Part shown: piece by piece, positions 12,569-25,557 of the stretch
Layout: each line of letters opens with the position of its first letter
Position numbering within the stretch: position 1 is the first letter of the stretch
Assembly (NCBI GenBank): GCA_025716855.1
Contig: JAIXMQ010000049.1
Span: 62,001-126,000 of the forward strand
Origin: Pilaira anomala
Taxonomy: Eukaryota > Mucoromycota > Mucoromycetes > Mucorales > Mucoraceae
Length of the DNA: 64,000 nucleotides
Direction: 5' to 3'
The notes under the pieces: model-generated
Databases searched by the model: none
The model's input: the letters and a program-made list of their open reading frames with translations, nothing else
Told to the model about the DNA's origin: nothing
Position numbers and translations under genes: made by a program

Positions 12569-14648
12569 TTACAATTCATCGTGATCTCTTAAAGGCTCTT
12601 CAGAATCCGAAGAAGAAGAAGAACCATCAGCATACAACTTGGTAGTGATAGGGTTAATAACAGATTCTAATTCCTCACGCTTTTCATCATAATCTTCTTG
12701 AAGAGCAGTAGGGTTTTCATCGATCCAAGCGAGCTTATCCTTAATAGCATCTTCAATGGATTCCTTTTCATCAGCAGAGATCTTGGTAGCAAGAGCACCA
12801 TCTTCACCCAATTGTCCCTTGATAGTATAGATATAGTTTTCCAACTTATTCTTGGCTTCAGTACGATCACGAATAGCCTTATCTTCTTCAGCAAATTCTT
12901 CAGCTTCCTTTACCATACGTTCAATATCCTCTTCAGAAAGACGACCCTTATCGTTGGTAATAGTAATCGATTCAGATTTACCAGATGCCTTATCAGCAGC
13001 ACTGACCTTCAAGATACCGTTAGCATCAATTTCGAATGTCACTTCAACTTGAGGAACACCACGAGGTGCAGGAGCGATACCAGTCAATTCAAACTTACCA
13101 AGAATGTTGTTATCCTTGGTTAAAGCACGTTCACCTTCAAATACTTGAATCAAGACAGTAGGTTGGTTATCAGCAGCAGTAGAGAAGATTTGAGACTTCT
13201 TGGTAGGAATGACAGTGTTACGAGGAATGAGTTTAGTCATGACACCACCGGTGGTTTCAATACCGAGAGTCAAAGGGTTCACATCCAACAATAAAACCTT
13301 ATCAGAAGATTCTTCACCTGAGAGAATACCACCTTGAACAGCAGCACCGAAAGCAACCGCTTCATCAGGGTTAATACCCTTAGAAGGCTTCTTACCGTTA
13401 AAGAAATCGGTGAGAAGCTTTTGAACCTTGGGAATACGAGTAGAACCACCGACAAGAACGATTTCATCGACCTTCTCCTTAGTGAAACCAGCATCCTTAA
13501 TGACTTGTTCAACAGGCTTTAAAGTCTTTCTGAACAAATCATTGTTCAATTCTTCAAACTTGGCACGGGTCAAGGTTTCAGAAAAGTCTTTACCTTGGAA
13601 GAAAGATTCGATTTCCATACGGACGGACATTTGAGAAGAGAGAGCACGCTTAGCATTTTCAACTTCACGCTTAAGTTTACTCATTGTCTTGAGATCCTTG
13701 GTGATATCCTCACCATCATTCTTCTTCTTCCAGACCTTGACGAAATGATCAATGACACGAGCATCAAAATCTTCACCACCCAAATGAGTATCACCGGCAG
13801 TAGCCAAAACTTCAAAGATACCATCATCAATTGATAAAAGAGAGACATCGAAAGTTCCACCACCTAAATCATAAACGAGTACATTCTTTTCACCACCGGT
13901 CTTATCTAAACCATAAGCAATGGCAGCAGCAGTAGGTTCGTTCAAGATACGAATGATGTTTAAACCAGCAATGGTACCAGCATCCTTGGTCGCTTGACGT
14001 TGAGCATCATTGAAATAAGCAGGGACAGTAACGACAGCATGAGTGACTTGCTTACCGAGGTAAGCTTCAGCGGTTTCCTTCATCTTGAGCAAGACCATAC
14101 CAGAGATTTCTTCAGGAGTGAAGACCTTATCTTCACCCTTGACAGCGACCTTGATGTTGGGAGCACCGTTCTTGTTGACGACTTGGAAAGGGAAATGCTT
14201 CATATCTTGCTTGACTTCTTTATCCGTATAACGACGACCGATCAGACGCTTGGCATCAAAGACAGTACGTTCGGGATTAGCAGAGAATTGGTTCTTGGCA
14301 GAATCACCAATTAAACGTTCATCATCGGTGAAGGCAACATAAGAGGGAGTGATACGGTGACCTTGGTCATTTGCAATAATTTCAACACGACCGTTCTTTT
14401 GAACGGCAACACATGAATAAGTTGTACCCAAATCAATACCAATCACTATATAAAAATATAAAAAAAAAACGCGATTTTTTTTTAATAAAAAAAAAAAACT
14501 TTTTTTTCTTCTTCTTCCCCTCCTCTCTAAATATCAAAAACTTACCAGTTCCATAAGCTTCTTTATCATCGGCAGCAGCATAAGTTGTGCTGACGAACAG
14601 AGAACATACAATGGCGAAAAGGGCCAATAAGAAGGCCTGTTTTTGCAT
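12569..14648 (-). CDS. KAR2: ER Hsp70 chaperone BiP/Kar2
   Basis: Two exons (14648-14546, 14445-12569) give 659 aa. Residues 1-25 are a signal peptide ([19 protein letters not shown], then AA cleavage region) and the protein ends in the ER-retrieval signal HDEL. The Hsp70 nucleotide-binding domain shows [27 protein letters not shown] and [13 protein letters not shown]; the substrate-binding domain and helical lid follow, with a short Ser-rich acidic linker before HDEL. It binds unfolded secretory proteins, takes part in translocation and karyogamy, and gates the unfolded-protein response. The intron falls at the junction between the signal-peptide region and the mature protein. Codon bias is strong. 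The upstream region has a TATA element and a hairpin (separate entries). Confidence 0.97.
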
Positions 14649-14722
14649 TTTATTTTTTAATATATTTACGTTAAAGAAGAAGAAAAGAAAAAAAAAAAGA
14701 AAAAAGAAAAATCCCCCTTTTT

Positions 14723-14731
14723 ATTTATATA
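14723..14731 (-). promoter_or_regulatory. TATA element of BiP
   Basis: TATATAAAT on the minus strand, about 75 bp upstream of the BiP ATG, the expected spacing for a TATA-driven fungal promoter with a short leader. Confidence 0.5.
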
Positions 14732-14790
14732 GGAATACTCGAGTTCCATGTATCAAATTATTATTGGCTTAAACTAAATTTAATTTAGTT

Positions 14791-14819
14791 GACCGAAACT
14801 TTTGCTTTAAGTTTTGGTC
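14791..14819. promoter_or_regulatory. Inverted repeat upstream of BiP
   Basis: GACCGAAACTT and AAGTTTTGGTC form an 11-bp stem with one mismatch and a 7-nt loop, about 145-170 bp before the BiP start codon. A second imperfect palindrome (AACTAAATTTAATTTAGTT) lies directly beside it (14770-14789). The position suits a regulatory site; that role is inference. Confidence 0.35.
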
Positions 14820-14820
14820 G

Positions 14821-17800
14821 AATCATTTTCTCCCAAGTCAAAAAAATCACACTAAAAAGCATTTTCGGGGATGACAATCAAAAGTGCATAGTAAGTAGTA
14901 GTTACTTTTTTTAAATTGTCATCTCTCTCTCTCTCTCTTTGTTAAGTTGTCATCTAAAAAGTCGAGTATTGTAAAAGAAGGAAAAGAGAATGCTACTTGT
15001 TTTAGTTTATAAAAAAAAAAGAAGTTTTACTGCTTTTTTTTTTTTGATGTGTGTGATAAAATATAACCTTCTACTTCTTCTTCTTCTTCTCCTTTCTTTT
15101 TTCTTTACGTGTTTCCATAGTATTCGAAGCAGTCACTGATATACGTTGTCGAATCCAAAAGAACCACAATTTATTTTATCGTTGGTTATTATCACACTCT
15201 TTCTTTCTTTTTCATTATATGATTAGTTATGTTTCTTTCCCCCTTTTTTTTTTTTTTTAATAATCACTTACTCATTCATTACTGAGTTTATGTGTGTGTG
15301 TGTGTTATTTTTTTTTTAAAATCAGAGCTATCACTTTAATGTCGTACACAACTATAATGGTTTTTGGTAACATCAAAATAGAAATGAATAGGATGATAAC
15401 ACGAGCAAAAGACTGTTTCCACGTTTATGTTTGTTTAATAATAAAAAAAAACCGTAACAGTTTATAATCTATTTGTTTATTATCGGTGTGCACATAGTAA
15501 TAGCTTATTTATTTATTTTTTTTTTCCCTAATGCCTTGAGATATAATATATAGATATAAAATTCAACTTCTTTTTCATTGGCTCAATCAAAGATTTGCAA
15601 TTAAGGATTTCAATTTGTAGTTAAATGATTTTGGTACAGGGGCGTATTGACTTGTATATATTCTGAATAGAAGAGAGAGTAATGAATCATAAAAGCAGTA
15701 AAGAGAGAGAGAGAGAGAGAGAGTAAAAGTAAAGCGTAGTTTGTAACTTCTTCCTTAATTATGAAATAGCGGTGTTTTCTTATAATGGAATCGAATAGAA
15801 GAAATTATTGACTTTTTATATATTGACGACACACGTTAATCACAAAGAGACTTCAAAAATGAAAAAAAAAAAAAAAATGCAATAGATAAGCCCTAAAAGT
15901 TACTTTTTTAGAAAAATAAAATCAGTTTAAAAAAACAAACTGCATTATGTGTAAAAAAAAAAAAAAAGGACCCTTATTGCATACATACTTTCAGACCTTT
16001 TCTTTTGCGTTAAAGTATTATGAAGCTCTGCATCTAATTTTTTTTTGGATGTTTAATGTTTTCAAAGCAATAACACATAGTATGTGATCTAGACTACCCG
16101 TTTTCAAATTGAAAAAAAAAAAGATGTATTATGTACATTTATGCAGATTATAGAACTACGAATAATATACACTCGTTTTTTTTTTTTTTTTTTTTTTTTA
16201 TTTAGGCGCGTACATAGTAATTAGTTTTTCTCTTAAACTAGTCTGTGCACGTTTAATATATACAAAAACCTTGAAAAATAAACTAATATTGAATTAATTG
16301 ACACATTCCATCGAATTGACAAAATCCTTGGTTAACAAAAAAAAAAGTATATATCACTCTCATTGGATAAAAAAAAAAAAAAGACTCGTAATTTAAACGT
16401 TTTTTTTTTTTAATTGATATCTATTGAGAATTCAACGTTATTATTGTATACACAGAACTATGTATGAAATAGATATATACTTTTTTGTAATATTTCATCA
16501 TACTAAAAGAGTTTATTTATATTATATATAAAAAAAAATCAGCGTTAGTCCGGTACACGGATGGGTGTCAATAGCAGCAACGTTTTCGATGTTTTAAAAG
16601 AAACTAGTATATAATATCTCGATGCAATGTGACCTTGTATAAGCCTTTTTCTTCTCTATTATCAACGGAAAAAACGTAATGCTCGTATACATGAAAGAAT
16701 TCTTTGATGGTTCATTTTAAATCTTTTTATGAATATATATATATCTGTGTGTATATTTATGACGTTTTTAGAATTAGAATAGCCCAGTTTTTTTTTTTTT
16801 TTGCTCCTTCATTCTTTCTACTTGTTTCAAAAGTATGACATATTATATGTCAAACTTTATCGTGAAAAAAAAAAAAAAAAAAAAAATCTGCTCATCATGC
16901 TATATCTATTATAAGATAAATAATACTATTTGTTTCAAACAAGAAACATACAAGTAGTAGGTAATGTAAAGAATCTTCTAATCATTTACTATATCAACGA
17001 GAAAAAAAAAAGGGCGTTCAAATGATTTGAAGTCACTCACTGAGGCTATTCTGCTCCTCTAGCTGATGAGACACTTTACTTAAAACAATCTATAACCGCG
17101 GTCATCAATTGAAAAAACCCTGAAACACACATGAGCTCCATCATAACTGTTGTGGCAATAATTTAGATGACAGCCAAACTTTACAATTATAGTAAAATAG
17201 GCTAGTAGACTAAAAAGAAAGTTTTTCGTTATACAGTTTATTTAAACGAATTAAACTATTGAATTCTCATAGTTTTTTTTTTTTTTGAGTTTAGGTTGAT
17301 ATGTTGATATACATATCAATAAGAAAAAAAAAAGTAGGTTTTTTTTTATATATCCTAGAATGTGGAAAAAGAGAGTATAAAAATAAAGTTATGTATAGGA
17401 GTCATTTTGCTTCTTTTTGGTTCTAAGTAGAATTACTGATAAAAGAAATTCATTCTACCCCGTTATAAATAAAGTGTATAAGTAGGACAAGCGTCTAGTA
17501 CTTTAGACATATCCCAAGGTTATTTTTGCATTATGAATGTTTCAATACCTTATATGTATTTTTTTAAAAAAAATAAAGGGGGGGGGGAGAGAGGAAAAGA
17601 TATATACCCAAAACATGTTTATACTCACGTCTAATTTTTTTTTTTTTTTAAATAATAAAATAGTAGAAAAAAAAAAGATTTACTGAAAGTGTATACCAAG
17701 AGATGATTGACTTTTTTGACTCTGGATAATATGAGCATTTAATAGGATAGATGAAAAAATAAAAAATAAAAGGAACAGTGCAGAACCTTATGTATAAATT

Positions 17801-18790
17801 TTGCAGAGCAATTGTGAATATTTGTTTAAAGTGCATGCATTTAATGTATAGTTATTTTTTCAATTAAAAAAATAAAAATACTGTAAGTAGTTCTTTCGTT
17901 GGATTTTTGCTCACGAATAAATCACAATACACACGCCCTTTTTTTTATTTTATTTTTTTTTACCCGCGAGTGTATTCGTTTTATACTATACTATGTATGG
18001 AGATAGCATTAAAAAAGGTTCCTGTCATGACCAGTTTATTGATACATGAAATGGATGATCATTTGATAAGTATAAGTGTAACATTGAATTAAAAAAGAAA
18101 AATTATCAAAGGGTCAAAGGGTAAAAAAAAAAAAAAAAAAAACTTTCCAATGTACATACATAAACTTTTCTCTCTCTCTCTTTTTTTTTTCAAGCATGGC
18201 AATTGGTTGCATGTATTACCCGAATAATACAACATTTAATAAAGAAGCGATATATACTAATGTGGATATATGTACCCATATTTTGGTATTTACAAAAGCA
18301 AAACATCACAACTGCTTTTACTTGTTGCTCGCGTCAAAATTTTAATCATTTAGTTTTTTTTGAATTTTTTTTTTTTTTTTTTCACCACTGCACATGGAAA
18401 AATCGCAAGATTCTTTTTTAACAATTGTGTGGAGAACTCCGCAAAGTTTTGGGGGATGATGAAACTTCTCGCGTGCCCTATTCCGAGGTAAAAAATCAGT
18501 TGTCATGTCATCTGTAAATATGCCTTCTAAACGCGATGATAGATGTTTACATATGTTTTATTTAAAAAAAAAAAAAAAACCTATGACACACACTATCCAA
18601 GATGATAATATAAACATCATCATTTAACAAAGTTTGAAGTCATATTATTTACTTTAATATACCTTGAATCTTTCATGTACATACGACGTACAATTTTTTT
18701 TTTTTGCCACTTTTGTTCCATATATTTCCAATTAAGGCATTTTAATTACTCTCTCTCTCTCTCTCTCTCTTTTTTTTTTTTTTTTTTTTT
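14821..18790. other. Large intergenic region, no gene seen
   Basis: About 4 kb with no recognisable coding exon, tRNA or repeat family. It contains many A/T homopolymers, (TC)n and (GA)n tracts (15700-15722), (TG)n tracts, and poly-G near 17579-17588. The few open frames are short and read homopolymer DNA. A long non-coding RNA cannot be excluded. Confidence 0.5.
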
Positions 18791-18812
18791 ATTTGGTATA
18801 TAAAGACCAAAT
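18791..18812 (+). promoter_or_regulatory. TATA box inside a 7-bp inverted repeat, aquaporin promoter
   Basis: ATTTGGT and ACCAAAT flank a TATATAAAG core, about 115 bp before the aquaporin ATG and preceded by a CT-rich and T-rich stretch. The TATA role is likely; the function of the flanking repeat is unknown. Confidence 0.45.
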
Positions 18813-18915
18813 ATTGTTTGTCTTTTCCCTTTTTTTTTATTATTATTATTTTCTTTTATCAACTTTTTCTATTAAAAAAAAAGCCCTTTTATATATATAT
18901 ATATATAAACAAAAA

Positions 18916-19843
18916 ATGAGACCTCTTAATGATATTTTCGGTTGTAATAAAGGATCTGCACCTAACCTTATAGCGGATCTTAAAGCATCACTTGGTGAAT
19001 TTGTTGGTATGGTTATATTCATCTTTTTGGCTTTGTCTGGTGTACAAGCCTGTCTTGAAGCACCTACATCGGATCCTGTCGGTTTCGGTCCTTCCGCTAC
19101 GTAAGAAAATGCTTTAACGCGATTCACTAATCAAAAAAAAAAAAGACTAAACATTCAGGACTATATATTTATATAGACAAATCCAAAGTATCGCATTTAG
19201 TTTTACATCTGGTATTGTAGTAGCACTTTGTGTCTGTGGATCTACATCGGGTGGTGTCTTGAACCCAGCCGTCTTGGTAAGTCTTTTGATAACAGGTAAC
19301 ATCAATTGGCTTCGTGGTATTTTGTTCTTTATTGCGGAAATGGTGGGAGGTATTTTAGGAGCTTATTTTGCTAGTTTTGTATCAGCCAAACCACTTCACG
19401 GAGTGAATATGGTGAACCCTGGATTTACCAATGCACAAGTCTTTTTTGCCGAGGCCCTCTTGACATGCTCACTTTGTTTAACAGTATTATTTATTATTCT
19501 TGATAAGCATTTGTTGGCGGATTTTGCTCCTTTTGTAGTAGGCACGGCTATTTTTATTTGTCATATGATTGGATCCCCTATTGATGGTACATCCGTCAAT
19601 CCAGCCCGTTCTTTAGCTGCTGCTGTTGTTACAGGTCGATGGGATAGCCATTGGATCTTTTGGTTCGCTCCTTTAGTTGGCAGTATATTTGCTGTCATTA
19701 TTTACTTGACTTCAAAAGTCTTGACGGAGGAATCTCAAGAAGATGAGTTGATCCGGAATGCTGAGGAGGATGAAAATAGCTTGGATAATAGATTTAGTGA
19801 TAAAGGACAAAAATCCGAGAAAATCCCTTCTTCCATTGCTTAA
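18916..19843 (+). CDS. Orthodox aquaporin (MIP family water channel)
   Basis: Two exons (18916-19100, 19177-19843) give 283 aa with six hydrophobic segments. Both pore motifs are present: GGVLNPAV after the second membrane segment and SVNPARSLAAA before the sixth. After the second NPAR the residues are Ser, then Ala four residues on, and a Phe-Trp pair follows in WIFWFAP. These are the water-selective (aquaporin) rather than glycerol-selective (aquaglyceroporin) signature positions. The C-terminal tail of about 45 residues is hydrophilic and acidic, likely cytosolic. The protein should sit in the plasma membrane or vacuole and conduct water. The start is the first ATG after a (TA)n and A-rich leader. 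Confidence 0.92.
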
Positions 19844-22800
19844 AATCATTGCAAACCCTTCTCTCCCCCTTCCTCCCCTTTCTATCTCTTTTTTTTTTTT
19901 TCTTAATTTTTTCGTAATATTAGTTAACTATTCGTTTTAATCATTTTCCTATCTCTCTCTCTCTCTCAATAAGCTACGCTGTACATATATACCAATAAAG
20001 ATATAAAGAAGGCTATTGTTACAGTAATAAAATTTAGAAGTTGCTCAGATTTATAAAGCAATTTTTTTCTTTTTAAAGACGTTTTATTTAAAAATCGTCA
20101 TTTAAAAATCCTATACAAAAGGATGATATAAAGCTATAAATGATTTATATTTAGTCTGACAGCTCTTATTGTTTTTCTCTTTCAATAACCAGACTAGTCT
20201 AAAAATGTAACTTTTTTTTTTATAAATGTCAACAAAAAAAAAAAAGTCGTCAGGTTTTTTGTTTTAAACGAAAAAAAAAAAAAATAATAATCCAATCAAA
20301 AGACAAATGCATGCACTCATATAATATGATACTGCTAATTGATGATCATGAGTGGTCAAAAATAAAACATTACATGTGAGTTAATCTTGAAGGGTAAAAA
20401 AAAAAAAAAAAAAAAAAAAGGGGAATTGTATATTATAAACAAAGAACATTTTTATAAACAAACAAGTAAGGGGTTTAAAAAAAACCGTATTCAAAAAAGA
20501 GAGGGGGGGGGGATATAATCATACTATACATATTATATATATATATATATATACTCTTGCTTTTATTATACTGATCGAGACTCTCACATACAACTCTAAA
20601 AAAAAAGATTTTTTTTTTTTGCCACATGCACTAGTACCTGGACCATTTGGATGGCAACAGTTCACAACATTATTTTATTCTTAGTAGATAAAAGGTCTTT
20701 TTTTCTTATGATTATCATTAGAATATTTGTGTCCTTAGTAAATGAAGAGGAAGCGGACTGCGTACAAAAGAGAAAGAGAGAAAGAGAAAGGTTCTGTCAT
20801 TTCAGGACATACATTGACGTAGTAATTACGAGATTGGTTTTAGAAAACGAATAAGTGCAGCGTTTGCCTTTTAATTCAATTACTTAAAACATATTTCTTT
20901 TCGCTAATTGTCGATCTATATCTACTATATCAGTCACTTGCCACAGAAGAGAGGAATAGCTGTTACTTGTACCTGAGATTTCTTATAATATTCTTTTTAT
21001 TTATATTTAATTTAATTTTTTGTTCTTGTTGTTTTATATGTAAAGTTATATCATATTCTGCAAAGACATCGAAATTTAATATTTATATATGTGTGTGTGT
21101 GTGTGTGTGTATGCCTTTATTTGTGTTACGACCCTGATTTTCTTTTGTTTCTCGTAAGTCGTAAATGTTACAGAGTTAGGTCATTATATCGTGAATGTTT
21201 TAATAAATAGAAAACATATCATTCAATCTTTTCTAGCGATCGGTAAAAAATACGATATTTTCTGTAAATTAGAATATAGTTAAGTTGAACAGAATAATGA
21301 CATAATAAAAGTTTACCTAATAAATTGGATGTAAATGGCGTTTTTTTTTTTTTTTTCTTCTTCTTCGGACCTTCCTAAAGTTTAGCTTCCTATGTTTGTT
21401 AAAACTTCCAACACTTGCTCAAATAATACGAGTGATATTAGTAAAATGTTTTTCCGTAGTTTTATATGCACTCTTTCTTTTCTTTTTTTTTTCCTAATGT
21501 AAAAATAAACAGTGTAAAAATCTTAACTAAAATCCCTATACCTTAAAAAAGTGCACCGATTTTACCTTTTAAAAGACATTTATTATGGTAAGCCAAAATC
21601 CGAAAGATCTAAAATGGTCTCTAACATTTATTTGACTATAGAAGATCTCAACCGTTCTATTTTTTGTATTTATTTGCCCAAATACCAATATTTTCTTTTT
21701 GAGAGAAAGCTCAAAAAAGATGGAGCTGAAATGATTGGGCTATACCCACAAATCACCAACAACTGAACTTGTCATCCATAAAATACGTCTCCAAGTAACT
21801 GGGCCATTTCTTTGTCAAACAATGACTTTGTCTCCATATTCGCCTAATTTATAAGCTCAATAATTGGCAGTCTTGAAAGAAAAATTGAAATGCTACAAAC
21901 TCTTGGTTAAAAAGAAATGTCTAATAGAATCGCTAAGGCAAATGTAACATTATTATACCTGGTAAAGTTACATACATCGTCTCCATTCATTCTATAAGGC
22001 AAATTATTCAATATTATAATAAAACACCATTCTAATTGTTTTGAAGTGACATTTCTCTGTACTTCAAAGGGACCAAACTTCTTGATACGTTAAAGAGCGA
22101 TCGTTTTTGGCTCAACTCCATTCATTTTTTAGAAAAAGCGGTTTTCGGTGCATATATTTACGTATATATCATATTTGTATAGTTATTGCTATAATAATCG
22201 TAGAACTCATGATACCATGTACATACACATATAATAGTATTAAAATAATCTAACCATAATTGATTCTATTTGTCTTCGTGTTTTTTATTTTGATAAATAA
22301 AACAAAAAGATCCATCCCTCCCCTAAAAATATATAATTAGATTTATCAAGTGAGCAAACAGCTTCTGGGTACTTTCAAAAAAAAAGAGTTACAACTTGAG
22401 ACACATGTTGGACTAAAAATGAACTTATATGAATTAGTTTAGTGTATACTCACCCTACATACATGAGTATTTACTATCATTAATAACTCTATTTCTTTGT
22501 GCATACACACTGGTCTAGCTACAAAGAGGTGATAACTGTGTCCTCAGTTGACGTGAATAAAGTTTTGGTTTTCTTTATCAAAAGGGATATTCATTAGAGT
22601 ACATACATCATTTACATATTTTTTTCTTTTTATCTGAGAGAAGTTTGTTGCGTCTCTAAAAATAAAGCCAAAACAAAATGGTCGAGCGAACTTGCATTGT
22701 CATTATTAAAAAATATCACTTTGTCTTTTAGAAACTTTTTTAAAGTTGTTCTAATATCTTATTTATTAGATTAAAAATTAAAAATTAAAAATTAAAAAAA

Positions 22801-23335
22801 AAAAAAAAAATATGCAGCATTAACCTTTTTTTTTAAGATTTAGTAAAAAAAAAAAAAAAAAAAAAAAGATTGCATAGATTGTGGTTGTGCTTCTCCTTTT
22901 AAAGGTACAGTCTATCTCGGCCCGTAATGAAAGTGATGTTAAGAAGCTTGCTTTATGTATAAAGAAAAAAGTATCATGGTTCAAACACTACAAAATTAGC
23001 CTGACAGAATTGTAAAGAAAACGAAAGAATTCATTTAGTATTTTTAGATAAATAATAGCTTCACAAATGTAAATGTTTAATAAATATATGCTTGCCCAAC
23101 TATGATGTCTTCATTCTTTATTGACCATGCGTGTCATTTTAACTTTAAAATGAATGCTTTTTTGTGGTAGCCCCAAAAATTTATTATTAACTCACTATGA
23201 ATGATACAGCTATCGCTGAGAGCAAACAACTTAATATTAAATCATCGTTCGTTAGCAAAAGTATGACCCTGAATCAAAAATTCTTTAAAAAATGGAGCTC
23301 CCCCCCCCTTTTTTTTAGAAAAAATGCAAAAAGAT
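19844..23335. other. Intergenic region, mostly non-coding
   Basis: About 3.5 kb between the aquaporin and tRNA-Pro. It carries poly-A/T runs, a poly-G run near 20505-20512, (TA)n near 20534-20552 and (TG)n near 21091-21110. The only coding-like signal is the stop-interrupted minus-strand frame at 21560-22125, listed separately. Confidence 0.5.
21560..22125 (-). pseudogene. Possible decayed coding sequence, family not recognised
   Basis: From an ATG at 22125 leftwards one minus-strand frame stays largely open for about 190 codons with five or so in-frame stops, including roughly 60 codons without a stop. The translated text looks protein-like (for example FGPFEVQRNVTSKQLEW and ETKSLFDKEMAQLLGD), unlike the Lys/Phe runs of neighbouring DNA. 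An overlapping plus-strand frame (21551-21766) is also open. The family is not recognised; a transposon relic or an old gene are both possible. In such AT-rich DNA, chance openness is a real alternative. Confidence 0.25.
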
Positions 23336-23407
23336 GGGGTCTTCCGGGGTTTGAACCCGGGGCCTCTCGCACCCAAAGCGAGAATGATACCACTTCACCA
23401 AAAACCC
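23336..23407 (-). tRNA. tRNA-Pro (anticodon TGG)
   Basis: Read on the minus strand this is a 72-nt cloverleaf. The acceptor stem is GGGTTTT pairing with AAGACCC (one G-U), the D-arm contains TGGTGAAGTGGTA, and the anticodon arm is CTCGC-TTTGGGT-GCGAG with anticodon TGG (proline). The T-arm has the B-box GGTTCAAACCC. There is no intron. A Pol III terminator (T5 on the minus strand, 23328-23332) follows 3 bp after the discriminator base. Its 5' side is only 11 bp from the terminus of an LTR retrotransposon inserted in the same orientation. Confidence 0.95.
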
Positions 23408-23418
23408 GTTTCATGTTT

Positions 23419-23463
23419 TGTCAGTATCGCGGGGGTAACGGTGATACTGATTGTTAGTAACAC
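23419..23463 (-). repeat. 3' LTR, outer fragment (45 bp)
   Basis: Matches the first 45 plus-strand bases of the intact LTR at 33949. It is cut off at the trinucleotide CAC, which recurs at 27494-27496 where the rest of the LTR resumes. Confidence 0.9.
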
Positions 23464-25088
23464 CACTAGACTTTTTGAGATTTCCAGGATATTTGCAGGT
23501 ACTTGAAATTTCTGATTTGTAGGATATTTGTAGGAGATTTCTAGGATCAAAAAATATTTTGTTAAATACTAACTTTTATACAATAAAAACTATTTAGAAA
23601 GATGCGCAATAAAATTTAGATACTTTTATACACTTACAAAAATTAAATTGATAAGTTAGATCTTGAGTTATTACAATTTACATTTCACCAGCTAAGCTCA
23701 ATTTCCTCACGTGAGGAGCCTATATACACCCCATTTCCAATCAGCTTAAATTTCGGGGTGAACCTAGGTAATTTACTCACGTGAAGAAGCTCTATGCACC
23801 ACATTTCAGAAATTAGGGTGAACCTAGGCATTATATAGAGCGAGGTTTAAAACACTTGGCAAAAAAAAAAAAAAAAAAAAAAAGAAAATCAAATTAAAGT
23901 TTCCGTTTAATAAACTTTACTTCTTTCCTTTTCTTTTGAAAAAACATAATAGAAAATAATATTCCAGCAAGCTAATGGTTTTAATTATCATTCAATGATT
24001 TTATTACTACATAGTTTTAAGTTTTTGACAATAAGTTTTTTTTTTTTTAAATTAGAATTCTATTTATATGGTTACACGCAACTTTTTTTTTTTTTAACTA
24101 GTCTAAAAAAAAAAAAAATGTCAATACATATCCATTAAAAAATAAAAGAAAGGATTGAATTTTCATATATATTCACTTATATAAAAAAAAAAAAGTTGTG
24201 AAAATATTTGGAACTCATCATCTTTCACTAGTCCTTTTATTAGCTCATCATTTATATTAGATTACTTCTTTTTTTTTTCTTCTTTTCCTTTTTCCCCAAT
24301 TATTTTTTTCTTTTTTTAAAAAAAAAACTTATTTCGTATGATGGCTTTTACTAAGTTATTTCAATAGTCTTTTACTGTACAAGAACAAATATTTTTATTT
24401 TGTTTCTTTGCTTTTCATATTGTAACTGGTAAGATAATTTTAATTTTTATGTAATTACAAGTATCTAATATTTTAAATTCCTTAGAGATAAATAATTTTT
24501 ATAAGTCTCGGTAAATTTTTTTTTAACGAAGATTTAAATAATATCACTCATTATCTCGAATTAAATAGTTATAAAAGCAGTAGTGATTCTGTCTATTCAT
24601 ATAAGAAGGATATCGCTTTGCTTTAATAGCAACAGGTAAATATTTCTCTCGGTCCTTTCCATGTAAATTCTTTCTAATAATTTTTTTCTTTTTTTTTTTT
24701 TTTTTTAGTCGGTAAATTACTGAATCTATTTTTTTTTTCAGCAGGTAAAATATCAATTATATATATCAATCAATGCTTAAGACTGACCAACTCTTTTTTT
24801 TTATAGCCTACACAGTGACAGCAGAATAATCTCTTTTGCTACGTTTTTTTTTTTTTTTTGTAAAAGGTAAACACCTCATATATCGCCCCTGTTCTTCCAT
24901 ATTTCTAACTTTTTTTTTTTTTTTTTTTTTTTTAGCTTATATGGTCTAATATAATGGCTCCGTGTTCTTTCTGATACAGAACAAATTTAATGTAAGTGAT
25001 ATTGCTTTATTATGTTCTAACCGCTAGCCGTCGTTTCAAAAAAAGATGTTTTATCTGTTTTAAAGTAACAATATGGCAGTATGCCAGT

Positions 25089-25126
<38 letters not shown>

Positions 25127-25554
25127 ATAAATAAAGATCTATTTTTAAACAAAATCAATATATAAAAGCCGTTTAAAGAGGTATATTATACCAATAGCAG
25201 TAGCGCATTTATTATAAACGTCATTTTGAAATAAGATAAAGACCAATGATATGAAGCAATATACAAATGAAAAGCCAATGGCTATTGAGATCTAACAGAT
25301 TTGCAGGTAAATTAATATCATGAAATATCTAATTTACAGGTAAAACTAGGATGATAAAGTACAAATTTGTAGGTAAAACTAGGATGTAAATTACAAATTT
25401 CCAGGACTTTGTAGGACCTAGAAATTAGAGATTTGTAGGATATTTACAGGACGACCTGTATATTTTTCAATAGTAGGAGTCCTGCAAATCTCCTAATCTC
25501 AGCTCAATTCCAGGATGATTTGTAGGACATTTCCAGGATAATTAATGCCTAGTG
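23464..25554. mobile_element. CACTA-like non-autonomous element (2.09 kb)
   Basis: It begins CACTAGAC and ends GCCTAGTG, so the termini are inverted CACTAG, and it is flanked by a 3-bp duplication CAC (23461-23463 and 25555-25557). CACTA-type ends plus a 3-bp target duplication are the hallmarks of the CACTA (EnSpm/CMC) superfamily. Both ends carry clusters of a subterminal motif of the type TTTGTAGGATATTTCCAGGA (23483-23545 on the left, about 25297-25545 on the right), in both orientations, as CACTA elements do. There is no transposase ORF; the interior is A/T-rich non-coding DNA with a duplicated CACGTGA segment. The ends are short, so the superfamily call is moderate. Confidence 0.55.
23705..23830. 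repeat. Two imperfect ~60-bp direct repeats with CACGTGA cores
   Basis: Two adjacent units share CTCACGTGARGAGC near the start, a middle CACC..CATTTC, and the end GGGTGAACCTAGG. The first unit core CTCACGTGAG is a perfect palindrome (E-box type). They lie inside the CACTA-like element. Confidence 0.7.
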
Positions 25555-25557
25555 CAC

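Noticed and set aside
20651..20854. Plus-strand 67-aa frame (MATVHNIILF...)
   Set aside because: Short, with a purine microsatellite read as RKRERER; no homology pattern or promoter.
23197..23457. Plus-strand frames across the tRNA
   Set aside because: They are translations of the tRNA-Pro antisense and LTR end.
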